Part shown: positions 1 through 13,004 of the stretch, piece by piece
Layout: every line of letters begins with the position of its first letter
Position numbering within the stretch: the first letter of the stretch is position 1
Source of the DNA: Megascapheus bottae
Lineage: Eukaryota > Chordata > Mammalia > Rodentia > Geomyidae
Length of the DNA stretch: 64,000 bases
Direction: 5' to 3'
NCBI GenBank assembly: GCA_024803745.1
Contig: JANJXV010000010.1
Location: forward strand, 31,889,525 to 31,953,524
Position numbers and translations under genes: made by a program
The notes under the pieces: model-generated
What the model was told of the DNA's origin: nothing
What the model saw: the letters and a program-made list of their open reading frames with translations, nothing else
Database searches by the model: none

Positions 1-137
1 TTCTATCTTTCTTGCTTTCCTTCCTTCCTTCCTTCCTTCCTTCCTTCCTTCCTTCCTTCCTTCCTTCCTTCCTTCCTTCCTTCCTTCCTTTCTTTCTTTC
101 TTTCTTCGTTGCTTTTTTTCTTTATTTCTTTCTTTTT
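1..137. repeat. (TTCC)n/(TTTC)n polypyrimidine tract
   Basis: Nearly pure C/T tetranucleotide array at the window edge; continues beyond the left end. Confidence 0.95.
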
Positions 138-318
138 TGTTGAAGGCAGACTAACAATCTACCACTTGAACCACATCACTACCTATGGCTTTTTCAGTGA
201 TTGATTGGAGAAAAGAGTCTAATGAACTTTTTTGCCTGGGCTAGCTTTGAACCTTGATCCTACGATCTCAGCCTCCTGAGTAGCTAGGATTACAGTCATG
301 AGCCACCAGCCCCCAGCA
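138..318 (-). repeat. 7SL(B1)-ID composite SINE
   Basis: Minus-strand copy, recognised by GATCTCAGCCTCCTGAGTAG and 'aggattacag.catgagccacc', the reverse of a B1/Alu-like head, with a degraded ID-type half to the left. It shares its sequence with the copies at 2191, 6627 and 63296. Confidence 0.85.
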
Positions 319-928
319 AATGTTAATTAATTAATTAATTAATTTTAATAGGTTTCCTTGTATTTTCATTATATTCTAAGGCATATAATTATGATTACTG
401 TTGGATGACTATAATTTTGTCTCTGATATTCATAAAAAATAAATTTATCTTTTGATGGAATTTATTCTTAGCTTTTATTATTTTACAGCACATTAAGTAT
501 TTCAAGTTGGCAGTTTGATTTTTAATATATTTTTAATAGATGAAAAAATGAAGCCAGAGATAATAAATGGACCAAATTTATAAATCTGATCATTAACATG
601 AGATCCTAGACTCACATTTTATAGTCTATTGCCCTGAGGTGGTCTATGTGCTTGCTTAGCATACCTCTTTCACATTTGCAAATAGCACTTTTTCCCTTTG
701 GTTGGCCCAAGGATATCTACCACAATCTTTATAATATATTTATATAATGTATCTCAGGATAATATATATTATAGAAAGCATATAAGATAGCTCAAGGTAA
801 TTCTGCTTCACCATTGTCAAAGTACCCATAATCAAGTCTAATTCTAACCATGATTGTTCTCTGCTTCTGCTAGGCATAATTTATTTCATTGAGTGGTTTT
901 TGCTGTAACATGGGTTTAATTTCTCTAG

Positions 929-1000
929 AGTCGAATAGATGTGTATATGTCCCACGCTCCCAGTGGATCATCAATACAGAACATTCTGCATATAAAACAG
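929..1000 (+). CDS. LIPN: LIPN third-from-last coding exon
   Basis: 24 codons between a TTCTCTAG acceptor and a GTAGCA donor, encoding SRIDVYMSHAPSG...ILHIKQ. It aligns with the LIPM exon at 36418-36489 (same length and phase, shared SxxxVYxxHxPxGxSxQNILH pattern). Confidence 0.9.
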
Positions 1001-4000
1001 GTAGCATTTCATTCACTCCAGTCTTAATTTTCATTCTGTATGGAAGGGCAGAGTTGTACCTTGTGACAAGATTATCTCAAGCAGTTTAGCCACTTGTTTC
1101 CAATTTGGCCTCATTGCTACTCTCATAGTTTGATGTCCCTGGACTTATTTAAGGGAAAGAATTTTGTGATGGAAACCAAATGGATGACATTAACAAGCCC
1201 CATAATTAGATAGACACTAACAGTCCATTAGCTAGAGGTAAATTGAGGGAATCTCCAGAGAGCTGAAACTTTTTTGGAGAGAGAGAGAGAGAGAAATATC
1301 TGAAATTTTCTATATGGTTTTTACTCACACCAAAGAAAATCATTAATTTTCTATAAAACCCAATTTTTCATAATAAAAATGTGTTTATTTCCTTTTGGTG
1401 GTACAGAGACCCTACTTTCTTTCCAGTGTAGTGTTTTTCCAAAATTTGCCATGGGTTCCCATGATTGGTAATATGATTATTGCTTTTTTTTGAAACTTGT
1501 TTATTTCAGCTTTACCGATCTGATGAATTCAGAGCTTATGACTGGGGAAGCAAAGCAGAAAATATGCATCATTACAATCAGGTGAGCTACATGGAAAGAG
1601 CCCAGAATGAATTTTAAGAAATTATAATAGCAATTATTTAGGAATAAGAAAAATTGTACTTACTAATTGGTGAAATGGGTTTTTTGGGGAAAATATGTAA
1701 TTTTTATATATTCACTATAGAATTTTTAGAAATAAAATGAGCTTATATAAAGGAAATTGAATCATTTATAATCTTTCTATCCAGAGATTACTATAGGTAC
1801 TAATGCTTTCATTTACTAATTTCCTCAGTATCCTATTGATTTATGTAACTTATAATCTTGGTTCTTCATGTCAGGCTAGAGCAAAAACTCAAAATTGATG
1901 GGAGAATTTTTGAAACACAATTGTAATACAAATAATGAAGTGAGTTTCATAAAAATCTTGACAGAAAATCATCTAAAATTCATTCTGAAAGTTTAAACAC
2001 TATATTCCAATGTGGAAGAATTGGGTCTCAAATGACTTTCTTCCATATAACTTTATGTGTGAAAATTTCTAGACGTAACACTGTATTTTTAATCAACTCT
2101 TCTCCAATTTTTCTATTTTAGTAATCAAGGCCTTGAATTTTAAGGATGAACTAAACACATTAAACTACTTTCCTAGACTATGTTTTGTTATTTTTTTTGT
2201 CAGTTGTGGGGCTTGAACTTGGGGACTATGTACTGTCCCTTAGTTTATGCTCAAGACTTGAGCCACAGACAGCACCACTTCCAGTTTTTGAGTGGTTAAT
2301 TGGAGATAAGAGTTTCATTGAGACTTTTCTGCCCCATCTGGCTTTGAACCATGATCCTCAGATCTCAGCCTCCTGAGTAGCTAGGATTATAGGCCGTGAG
2401 CCACTACCACCCAGCTTAGATGTTTTTAATACATATTAATGTTAGCACAGATCATTTAAGGTGTTTCTGAACATGAAATCAATCAATCAGACCAGTGGAT
2501 TTCTCAACAATAAATAAAAAGATTGAGTTTTTACCCCCCCATATATAAGTACAATAACTGGATTATGAATATTTTCCTTAATTTTAATCATTTTGAGTAA
2601 CATGTGATTTATATGCAGTAAAATTTCATGATTATAGTTTCAATTCTGTGAGATTTGACAAATACTTTCATTTATATAACCACACAATAATCAAAGTAGA
2701 GAATGTTTACATTCCCTGCCAAAATGTTCTCTTGTCTCTTGCACTGAGTGTATGCACAAATACATGCTTTTGCTATTGAAGACTGATGTCATGGCTTGAA
2801 CTTACAATCGCATGAACTTTCTCTTTCTTTCTCCCTCTCTCTCCCTCCTCCCCCTGCTTTTATTGGCTTGCTCATGCCTGCACTCTATCACTTGTGCCAC
2901 ATCTCCAATCTACCACAATGTACTATTTCAAAACTGGTTAATTGGAAATATAAGTTTCATGGACTTTTCTGTCACATTGCCTTCAAACCGCTATCTTCTG
3001 GAACTTAGCCTCCTGAGAAGCTAGTATTGCAGGCATGAGCCTCCAGCACTTATCTAAATGCATATGTTTAGAAAAGGCCTATGCGAAACAAAAGGAAAAT
3101 GTTAAAATTATTATCTCCAGTTAAATGAAATAAAGTGGATGAACACAAAGGAATAAAAATTCTTATTTTGGACTTAACATACAGTAATGTTTCTTTCATC
3201 TATTCATTTTAGTGAACAAATACATTTTATGTGATGTAAACATTTTATGTTTACATTTACAAGACAGTAGATACACATACATACACACAAACATATACCT
3301 ACAATAGTCAAGTTCTGATGTCAGGGTATCAAGAGTTCTTAACACTCATCAACATCTAGCTGGTCCTATCCTGCCCCAAACTAATCCTAATCGTTGGTTT
3401 ATTTTCATTTTATGTACTTTGAAGTCAATTTTGTTCCCTATCCTATAAGAACCCATTCTCAACAGCTAGCCTCCCCCTGAAATCAGCAGAAGCATCTCTG
3501 TTGTCTCTCCCATGAATAAGATCAACCCACTCAGATTAGTGGCATGGTTTAGTTGATAGAGCATTAGCCTGTGAGCAGAAGCATCAGGTATCAAGTTTGA
3601 GTCCTGGTCTTGAGCCTAACAAATAGAAGACCAACTCATGTAAGCTCCAAGTGGGTAGGGATTTCTCTCCATGTTGGTCCCTAGTTTTTATCTCTGCGGA
3701 GTACCTGGAATGTCCCAGGCCCTCAAGATTTACTTGCCACAAGAATAAAATTGATCATTTCCTTTGCATCTGCATCAAATTGCCTATGTACTTCTGATTC
3801 TCTCCTGCCTTTCTTGGTCAGAAATTAACTCACTTCTGTGCCATTTTCCCTGTCATTCCTTACCTCCCTTTCTTCATAGATATTCTTTTTATCTCACCTG
3901 AATTCTTGTCTTCAAGGAAAAGCAAGCAAACTTCCTCTTAATCCACCAATTCTAAGAAATCACCATTCCATTAGTCTATCTTTCCACTTTTTTAAAAAAC

Positions 4001-5418
4001 ACTTAGAAAAAGGTTGTTCCCCTCTTTTACTCACTCCTGCACCTTCAAACATAGAGTTCTAGACTTCATCTATCAATTGCACAACTCCATTTAAAGTCAC
4101 TGTGATTTTTTCATTACCAGATTCAGTTGTCTATTTTTACTTTTCAAAAATGTCTTATGTTCCTTATAGCAATCATTTCACAACTAGCAATCCTAATTCA
4201 AGCTTCTGTAGTGTACTGATGCCTGAAATCCATTCCATTTGATTGCTCCCTTTGTCTTCTGATTTTCCTGTTATCCCTTCCAAATCTGCAGAACTCTCCC
4301 ATTATTTCTCACAACTCCTTCTCTTTCTTCCATGAAGAGCATAATCATCCTCAGAGCTACAATTTGGAACACCTATTTGTCTAGATACATTTAGGATTTC
4401 TCTTCGACACAATCCACCCACTGATGCTCTTGTAGGCATTTTAACACAGAGTATCAGACATGGCTCTCTATTTTTTCCACAACTTCTGAAAGATGTCCAA
4501 ATGCCTTAGTTGCACTCAAACCTTTATGATTTACCTGTTCTATTCCACTGTATTCCTTTCATTTCCTTTCATTTTTTTGCCAGTTGTGGGGCTTGAACAT
4601 AGGGCCTGGGCACTGTCCTTGGACACTTTAGCTCAAGGCTAGAGCTCTGTCACTTGAGCCACAGAACCACTTCCAGCTCTTTCTATATGTGTGGTACCGA
4701 GGAATCAAACCCAGGGCTTTGTGTACTCTACCACTAGGCCACACTCCTGTCCCTATATTCCTTTCCTTATTATGACCTGTTCACTCTTCCTTCCTTGTGA
4801 AGCCTTCCCACTCTACTATTTGTACCTGTCAAAATCCATCCACCCACAGGAGTCATTTCAAATTATTCTTCTTTCCACTAAAGCCCAGTTGGAAAGAATT
4901 TCTTCATTGTCAGCACTTCTCTTGCATTCTGAGACCTTCTTCGTGCATACAATATACATGACTATGTATCAAGTCTTCTTTTAGCTCGCCTGCCTCTGCT
5001 CCCTCCTTGACAAACTCCTTGGATGTAGGGACATTATATGTTGTCTTCTTATTTCACTTGGTGCCTCACGTACCTATGGCCATTAGCAGAGATTCAATTT
5101 GCTGGGGTTTCTCCACTGGTTTAACTTCAGTTCTTGCTGTGACGACCTTCCGTGCGTGACCACTCTTTTCATCTTCTCTCACAGAGCTGTCCTCCTCTCT
5201 ATGATATCACCACCATGAAAGTGCCTACTGCTGTTTGGGCCGGCGGACACGATAGCCTTGTGACACCCCAGGATGTGACCAGGATACTTCCTCAAATTAG
5301 CAATCTCCGTTACTTTAGACTTTTGCCTGATTGGAACCACTTTGATTTTGTCTGGGGCCTGGATGCCCCTCAGCGGGTATATACTAAAATCATAGCTCTG
5401 ATGAAGGAGTATATCTAA
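929..5418 (+). CDS. LIPN: LIPN, lipase family member N, 3' part (last three coding exons)
   Basis: Three exons at 929-1000, 1510-1581 and 5185-5418 join in phase 0 into a 125-residue C-terminal end of an acid lipase (AB-hydrolase lipase family: LIPA, LIPF, LIPK, LIPM, LIPN). Exons one and two are each 72 nt, the length also seen for the matching LIPM exons in this window. The last exon carries the catalytic Asp in AGGHDSLV and the catalytic His in DWNHFDFVWGLDAP; the nucleophile Ser exon lies left of the window. I recognise LIPN rather than another paralogue by the tail sequence (PQDV..ILPQI, LLPDWNHFDF) and by its place upstream of LIPM. Known role: keratinocyte lipase of the late-differentiating epidermis; human LIPN mutations cause a recessive ichthyosis. 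No frameshift or stop is seen. The first donor is GTAGCA, weaker than consensus. Confidence 0.92.
1510..1581 (+). CDS. LIPN: LIPN penultimate coding exon
   Basis: 24 codons between TTATTTCAG and GTGAGC, encoding LYRSDEFRAYDWGS...HHYNQ. The FRAYDWG core is the family signature at this place (LRAYDWG in LIPM). Confidence 0.93.
2191..2415 (-). repeat. 7SL(B1)-ID composite SINE, near full length
   Basis: Both halves are readable: 'gttgtggggcttgaactt' (tail side) and 'ctgagtagctaggattatag' (head side). Lies in LIPN intron between the last two coding exons. Confidence 0.88.
2785..3052 (-). repeat. 7SL(B1)-ID composite SINE, diverged
   Basis: Minus-strand copy ending 'gcaggcatgagcctccagca', interrupted by a CT-rich stretch at 2818-2860. 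Confidence 0.75.
3538..3735 (+). repeat. tRNA-derived SINE, separate family
   Basis: Starts with a pol III A-box-like TGGTTTAGTTGATAGAGC and B-box-like GTTTGAGTCC about 40 bp later, followed by an unrelated body. It lacks the fold and ends of a functional tRNA gene. Confidence 0.55.
4570..4755 (-). repeat. ID-headed SINE (geomyoid type)
   Basis: Minus-strand copy in the last LIPN intron, flanked by a possible 10-bp duplication (tattcctttc at 4551-4560 and 4756-4765). Confidence 0.88.
5185..5418 (+). CDS. LIPN: LIPN terminal coding exon
   Basis: 77 codons plus TAA after a CTCTCACAG acceptor. Contains the catalytic Asp (GGHD) and His (WNHFDF) of the lipase triad and ends ALMKEYI, like the usual family C terminus. 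Confidence 0.95.
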   Translation, partial: SCPPLYDITTMKVPTAVWAGGHDSLVTPQDVTRILPQISNLRYFRLLPDWNHFDFVWGLDAPQRVYTKIIALMKEYI

Positions 5419-5941
5419 ACAAACCAAAACAAGCTTCCAAGCCCAGGAGAATTTTTTTAAGAAAAAGAATACTCGTCAGTAGTGAAGCTGACCTGCGTGC
5501 TTGTGTGGATGTTGTTGACGTATTCCTGTTTCTGGATCTCCAAACTAGAAATTATTTGAATCTTGTTGTTCTTTATTCCGAGGAATATCTATGTCTGGCA
5601 TCTCAAGATCTCACACCTTTAGTGAAGGCTTAGGCCCTCTTCTCATCCAACAATGTCTCAGAAGCACCTATGTGCTCAATGTACAATTGAGAGAATAGTT
5701 AAAAGAAGGCCTTTCCAGCCTATTTTAATTTGTGTATGTATACACACAGATGCACCCACACATATTTCATACAAATATTACATGTGTGCCCCATTCTCTT
5801 TTTCATAGGACCGAATGTAAGCATAGGAATGGTCATTGTCAAAACAGGCGCTTCCACGCACATTCAGGGTCACTGTGACCTTCCAGCTTACCTGACATTA
5901 AGCCGATAGTCATTACGATACTCACTATAAACCATCCATGA

Positions 5942-5990
5942 AATAAATCTTGACATACATCAGGAAGCCTGAAAGAGAATAGCAAATAAA
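5942..5990 (+). terminator. candidate LIPN polyadenylation signals
   Basis: AATAAA occurs at 5942-5947 and 5985-5990, 0.52-0.57 kb after the LIPN stop. The placement is plausible but nothing else in the sequence proves use. Confidence 0.25.
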
Positions 5991-6401
5991 TTGTGAGTTT
6001 TTCAGGAGCCTGTCGTACTTTTAACAAGATGGATTTGGATACAGACAAACTTAGGAAAGAAAAACCACTAGAATCTGCTGAATTATTAATTACTACTATT
6101 ATTCACTACAGGACCCTTCCTTTGAAACATGTAATATAACTCCTCCAAATAGCCTCATTTAGAATCAGCAGAGAAAATAAGGCATGAATCTGTTTCATTT
6201 TGTATAAGAGGAGAGATATTGATTCCAAGGTTAGTGCAGAGTTCAAAGAGTAATGTGAAATTTTATTGTCAGTTCCTGTATTCCTCAATAGTGTGAATTA
6301 GGAAGAGTTCTTTATCTTTTACCTTCTATGAAGTTTAATTAATAGTCGATAATTTGTCATTCTTAATTTTAGTATCTTTAAAATACGGTAAGCCATCAGG
6401 C

Positions 6402-6502
6402 ATGTTGATGCAAGCCTAATCTCAACATTATATATGCTGAAGCTGGAAAATTACAAGTTCAAAGACAGGCTGAGCTACATAATGAGACCATGTCTCAAAA
6501 AT
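6402..6502 (+). repeat. B1-type monomer
   Basis: Reads as a diverged 7SL-derived SINE ending 'gagctacataatgagaccat...tctcaaaa', followed by TA-rich microsatellite. Confidence 0.65.
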
Positions 6503-6597
6503 TATATATATATGTATATCTCTCTATATATGTATGTATGTGTATATATACGGTGATTTAAAACCCTTGGAAATTTTAACTTCTATAATTTTAAGGG

Positions 6598-6622
6598 TGT
6601 GTGTGTGTGTGTGTGTGAGTGT
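6598..6622. repeat. (GT)n microsatellite
   Basis: About 11 GT units with one GA interruption nearby, immediately before a SINE tail. Confidence 0.9.
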
Positions 6623-6626
6623 GTCA

Positions 6627-6800
6627 TGGGGCTTGAACTCAGCCTGGGCGCTGTTCGTGAGCTCTTCAGCTCAAGGCTACCTACCACCTTACCCTTGAGC
6701 CAAGCCCCATTTCCCGTTTTCTAGAGGTTAATTGGAGATTAGAATCTCAGGTCCTTTTGTGCCTGGGCTAGCTTTGAACCTTGATCCTCAGTTTTCAGTT
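6627..6800 (-). repeat. 7SL(B1)-ID composite SINE, truncated
   Basis: Minus-strand copy that stops inside the B1 half (after 'gaaccttgatcctcag'). Confidence 0.8.
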
Positions 6801-6962
6801 AAGAAAATAACTAACAATGATCCCAATTTTAATGACTTTTATTGAGCTTTTCAAAGAGCACAATGCAGTTCTTAGTTGTTTGTTTAAATGTTTGTGTGAG
6901 GGGGGAGTATATTTGTTCCAGTACTGAGACCTGAACTCATAACTAAGTACCATGAACTTTTT

Positions 6963-7062
6963 TTTTGGTCGGTTGTGGGGCTCGAACTCTGGGCTTTAAC
7001 ACTGAGCTCTTCAGCTCAAGGCTAGCATGCTCAACCCCTTGAGCTACAGCACCACTTCTGTG
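6963..7062 (-). repeat. Truncated SINE with target-site duplication
   Basis: ID-type half only, flanked by CCATGAACTTTT at 6951-6962 and 7063-7074. Inserted into an older ID-like sequence (about 6905-7140). Confidence 0.82.
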
Positions 7063-10000
7063 CCATGAACTTTTGCTTGACTCCTTTTCCCCTTGCAGCT
7101 AGCATTCTACCTCTTGACTCACACCTCTATCTCCTATACGATGGTTTCCGTACCACAATATGGGCTGCATTTCATCGCATTGCCCCAACTTAAATGACTT
7201 GTGTTAGTTTTTCGAAGTAGAACAGGTATAAAGGCACTTGGAGTTATTAGTACGCATTTTTTCAACCAGGAGGCACAGGAAGATATGATTGTACTAAAAT
7301 TATCTTACTACTAGCTATGAAAATTCAAGAGGCATTAACATCAGTTCGTGGGTTTTATGGGAATACTGAAAGTGGTAATACAGGGGTCTCGTTAAGAGGG
7401 TTAGTTACAAGAGCTCCTGTTAGAATCACAGTGCAGTTAATCGGCGTACCACAGCAAACACCCATTTTTCATGCTATAGACCTACCTTTAGGCATCTTTA
7501 GTTCATTCAGGCTGAGGATGGGTATGCTTGACTCAAAGCCAGCAGCTGCGTACCCTTCTGTTCCACACATCCACCTCTTTTTCCTGGAATAGCAGCCATC
7601 AGGTTATTCTTCATAAGACATATTCCAATAGCAGAAAGGGCTAACTCAAACAATCAGTATATTTAAACCTCTCTGTGTCACCTGTACTTAATATTCCCTT
7701 GGCTAAATGCAAGTCAAATATTCAAGCTCCACTTTAATGGAGTAGGGTAATCTGCTTGATCTATCATGGAAGAGTGGGATACACATGGCACAAGAAATGT
7801 AGTACATACACTGTGGGATAAAGCTAGCTTACTATACAGCCTTTCCCACACTTTCCTTAATCATTTCATTTACCCCTGGAAATCATTTGCAATGAACTCA
7901 GATCATTAGATATCTGACCATTCTTTATTAATAAATATTTAAAGGAAACAGAAAAGAAAAAAAGAACCTGAAGATATTGGGGTGTCCTTTGCAAAACAAG
8001 ATCAATGAGTAGAAAAATGATAATGCTGGAGAACATCAGATAAGAGTTTGATAGTTCTGTAAGACAGTCATTCTAAATGCAAGTAATATGGAATAAGTAA
8101 GGTAAAGCTTTTGTCCCTCAGTCTAGGTTGCAATATCATTAGATGGCTCTATTTTAAAATAATGAGTAAACACAATGGATGCCATAAGAAAAGCATTTGA
8201 GCAATTCATTAAAATTTGACAAATGAGAAGTCAGTGAGATAGTAAGCAAGAGATAGAAGCATAGACCATACCAAATAGTGTTTAAATCAGAATAGGGAAT
8301 GCAGCCATTGGGAAAAATCATTTGGTCTGGTCTTGTCAATACAAATGCAATTGGCACTCAAAATTCAACAACTCTACAAGCTTTTTTCGTAGGAACATAA
8401 ATTATATTAAGTGAACCATAATAGTAATGTACATTTTGAGGGACAAGCAAAGACTATTACAGGACTATAAGGACACATGAATATAAATATATATACATAC
8501 ACATACATGTATATATATATTAATTCCTCATCTGCTATTAGTCATCTGTCTGTATTACAATGAATAATACAGTATCAGGCAAACTGAGAGTATACATGAT
8601 GCAAAAGCATTAACACACTGGCAAAACTACAGCCATCAGGTGATATGACAATTATTCTGCAATTCTGTCCCCAGCAATATTAGCTGTTTACTTTTAGTTT
8701 CCTTAAAATTTTTCTTTGCCTTTTCCCCTTTAATTATTCCATATGTTATTGTATTGTTATTCCAAAAATTCACACCTGAATAAACAGTGCAGAAAATAAT
8801 ATGGTGAACACCATCACTTACTATCTATGTTTAGAAATAAAGCATTACAAATAGAATTTCTTTCCCTATATAATCCTAGTAAATTTTTTCAGGTCATAGT
8901 CTTTTTAAAGATACATATATATATATATATAAATTGTGTATATATGTAAAATCTTACATATAAAAAATACTTTCTTCATTAAGTTAGAATTCTTGAGATG
9001 GAAAATTTATCCTATAATATCTGGGTGGACTCAATGTAATCATAAGATGGAGAAACAAGGTCAAAGTCATATAATAAAGGTACAACAGAAGCTGGGATTG
9101 GAGTGATGAGCTATGAGTCGAAAAATTTCACCTATTTAACCTAGAATTTTAACCTAGAATCTCTGTCTCTGTCTCTGCTTCTGTCTCTCTTATTAGATGT
9201 CATTAGATGAAGGCTTCCTGCCATAGCTTACTTCCTTGCCAAAGTATAGAACCAAATATAGACATAGGCCTCCAAAACCATGAGCCAAAATAAACCTTTC
9301 CATTTCTTTAAGTTTATTATCTCAGATATTATTTTGTTGCAGTAATGGAAAGTTAAACGTGCACTTGTATAGTAATTAAACTCTTCAATAGCCTCAGTGG
9401 TGAGCAGCCTCTATGTGGGAAAATGTTGCTATGAACTCTACCAGGGAAAATAGTATCCATAAGAAAAAAAGCAATTGCAGAAGAGTTATGGCTTGAGGTA
9501 GTGAAGCTGGTTGTTAAGAGGAGGGATAATTAAAGGGAAGTAGTTCTGCATGATCCATGTCCTATTTACTCCACTACCTGCGCCTTTCTTTACACTGCAG
9601 CATCTGACCTGAATGAGCCCTTCTTAAGCAAATGGACTCTGCGTTGAGGTAGGCCATAATATTGATAGAGTTCTGATCAGTTTGCTATCCTAGTTATAAA
9701 AATCCTGCTAAACTGAGTACTTAAAGGAATTAAATGAATGCTATTATGAATAAAAAAGGAAGGAACTAAATAGTAAGGTTTTGTGAGGAAAGAGAAAGGA
9801 AGATTTTTTTTTCTCACATATCAGGTGAGAAATTAAGGTTGTCTTTTCAAAATGACTGTGTAGACATAAGAAGAAAGAAAGGTATTTTTGAACTGAAGTA
9901 AGGGGAAATATATGAGAATTGTATTTTCCTAGAGACATTTTGATACTGGAGTTTTAAGGTTTCTGAAAGATACTGCGAATAAACAATCGTTATTATAACC

Positions 10001-10429
10001 TATGAGTCATTTTGAAAATCTTAACATCTGTCAGAAAAACCTCATAAAATTCTGTCCCCAAATATAGGGTATTTTAAGCAATACCATCTATCTGTGGAGA
10101 CTGTGTATACAGTTTGTAGCATAGAAAACCTGCATGTTCTCTTACTAAGTGTTGTCTCAGCAAAGCCACAACGGCCAAGTGGTAGACCAGGTAGCTTTAG
10201 TTAGACGCTGTCCCAGGCGAACGAATTGAAACCAGTTCAGAGCATATGTATGCTTGGGTTCATCTGTTTCAGGCTCCTTAGAAGTTTTCACTAAGATATG
10301 GGATAGATTTCTAAGTAAGCAGATTAATCATCAGTCTTTTCCACTGCTGCAAGCCAACAAGGTCATACTTGACCCTGATGATAATAATAATTAAATAACA
10401 ATCACAGCAAATGGCAACAGTAAGTTAAA

Positions 10430-10645
10430 CAGCTTCTATGTGCCAGGAACTATGCTATGTACCTCACTCACATACATTACTTTGGCTCTATGAGTGTTAC
10501 AAGTTGCTAGTACTATCAGTCTGTGGATTACTACACTGAAAGTTTTCTTGTTGGAAAACTTAAGTCAGGCATGTCACTGACAATGAAATAGACACTCAGG
10601 ACAGGAAGCTTTGGGGAGAGGCTCTGGGAATGATACAAGACAGTA
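10430..10645 (-). repeat. MIR element
   Basis: 'tatgtgccaggaactatgct' followed by the degraded MIR core on the minus strand. Confidence 0.7.
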
Positions 10646-11494
10646 TCAGTGACAGAATAAGCTAGGCAAGCTGCTGATCAATATAAAATTTAGTTAACCC
10701 TTACAGAAATCAGTAATTTATATACATTCTTTGGAGTTTCTTCTTATCAGAATTTTTTCATTTTAACATTTTTTCTCTTATAAGCCATCATTTTACTTTT
10801 TTTGATAAATCTTTACTCCTTCCCCTTCCTCCCAAAAAAGACTTATTTCAATTTCAGAGACCAAATTCCTCTCTGGAAAAGAGATCAAGCTAAAACTGGC
10901 CTTGTAACAGTCAGAAAATCTCTTCAGTCAGGATAGAATGTCTGGGAATACATATCTCATCATTGGCCTTCAAACCCAGCTCAACTCAGGACTCATCTGG
11001 TTTGCCTGATTAATGGAGAAATTATCAGGATCTAAACCTGGAAATGGTGGTACAGTAGATTTGGAGTATGATCTGAAATCATTTCCATCAATTAGATGAT
11101 TGTGATGATCATGAATCTGATTTTTTGGTCGAAGAGAAGAAAGTTAGGTTTAAGAAACTTTGATCCTACCTGGCCTAATTTAAAAAAAAAAATCAATGCT
11201 TTGGAAAGAAGGTAAAAGTTTAGTCTACCTATCTTTTGTTTCCAAGGGTCATCATTTTAGCTAATGTGAACAAAGCATTTCAGTATCATGAAGAAAAAGG
11301 AAATAATCGGGTATGCTCATGGGTCAACAGCTACACACAAACAACTTTTTAAAGATTTATCAACAGATACCAAAACAATAAGCTTAACTATTGTTTTAAA
11401 GACATACACAAATGCTTTTTAAAGTTAGTTGCTATTTCTCACATCCATATATGTATACTATGACATATATGCATAATTCCTTGTCTTCAGCACA

Positions 11495-11640
11495 GTAGAC
11501 AGTAGGTAAGGGAGCCTTTGCTGTAGAGGGCTGTCCTGGTGTATTTTAGAATACTGAGTGGCATCCCTGCTGTCTACCACTAGATGTCAGCCACACTCCC
11601 CTAATAATGGAAACCAAACTCCAAACATTATCAATTCTTT
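11495..11640. repeat. MER20-like hAT DNA transposon remnant
   Basis: Pattern 'gagtggcatccctgctgtctaccactagatgtcag' (pieces) resembles the MER20 consensus. Family call from memory. Confidence 0.5.
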
Positions 11641-13004
11641 ACTGCAAGGCAGTCTTTTCTAGTTGAGAGATGGGGCCTGAGGAAACTTGTCTCATTGCTC
11701 TGAAGCTTCAGATTTCTGTCATATATGAGTGAATAAGGATAGTTTCAATTAAGAGGAAATAGAAAAGATATATTAAATGATACCATAAAATTTAATAGAA
11801 AAATGCCATTCTGTTAAAATTTCATCCTATATTGAAAAATAAATTTCAAATCATCTGGAACCCAGTAGAAAAAAATGTTAAAATGTGGAAACTATATACA
11901 AATATTTGGTTCGAGAAGACCTACAGGTAAAATATTGGTAGCCTAGAAGTTAGCACTGAAAACCTCAAGAGACTTAATTCTGGAACATTTGGATTCTTCT
12001 CTATAATGAAATAGCTAAAGTCTTCACAGGATAACATTAGGAGTATAAGCTGTATTTAACCATTCATAAATTCACAAAAATGCAGGAAAATGAAAATAAG
12101 ATCTACAATGTGGTACCATAATGATTACATTAGACTGACAAGATTGACAAGATTTTTGTTTGTAGAATGGTGAGGGAGTTATGGTCATACTTATGACCTG
12201 TTATGAGAAATTTTAGTGATTCAGTCTTTTAGATGTCCATTTATCAGTATCTGTCAAGATAAATCTACCCTTTAAAATATTCTAATATGTATATATCATG
12301 TATTTTGATGAAGTTACTTCTTACAGTATTGATTTCAACAATGAAACACTGTATACAGACTTAAAGGCCATGGTTGTCATATCATTACATCTCAATATAC
12401 CTAAATACAATGGCTTTAGTCATTTAAAGTAAGATTATGTTTGAAGGAATATGATGTTTAAAGCATTAATGAGATTATACTTAAAATACTGATATGGGAA
12501 AGACTTTTGTATTACATGATGTGCCAGCTTTATATGTCTATTATTATATGCACATATTTTATAATGTGCATGTGAGTAAAGATATTTTTGAGTTATATAC
12601 TTATGTATATGTGTAAATAAATGAAAACTGTCTTGAAAGATATGTATAAAACTGTTTCTAGAAATTAACTTCAGAAAGAAAAGTTGAATCATGGTACTTA
12701 AAGTTTTATCACAAATATGTAGTCTATATTTTTTCTTAAATTGCATAATTTTATATTATATCACTTTCTAAAGTGAGGACTAAATTAATGATTTGTTAAA
12801 CTAATCAATTATTTTTAGATCTACAAACATAATGAGTTCATTGAGTCTAGTTTACATATAAGTTTGAAATTGTAACTCATCAAACATATATCTATAACAA
12901 AGATTCTTCTGGGAAGGAAAAGATAATAAGATGTCACAGTACCTGCAATACTGCTTCTTCCTTGTACAATTTTTTGCACTGTCTTTCATTAGCATTTTTG
13001 TTTG

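Noticed and set aside
3538..3612. tRNA gene
   Set aside because: A- and B-box-like motifs are present but the acceptor stem and anticodon arm do not form and a SINE body follows.
5179..5427. Minus-strand open frame of 82 codons over the LIPN last exon
   Set aside because: It is the antisense shadow of a conserved lipase exon with proper splice sites and catalytic residues on the + strand.
7317..7592. 91-codon + strand open frame between LIPN and LIPM
   Set aside because: No recognisable domain, no splice or promoter context, and the composition fits non-coding DNA; length is within chance for this much sequence.
10165..10245. tRNA-like segment (ACGGCCAAGTGGTAGACC...)
   Set aside because: Only partial A-box resemblance; no B box at the right distance and no stem pairing I could confirm.
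12435..12746. 103-codon minus-strand frame
   Set aside because: Highly AT-driven composition (Ile/Lys/Tyr/His-rich), no family resemblance, no gene context.
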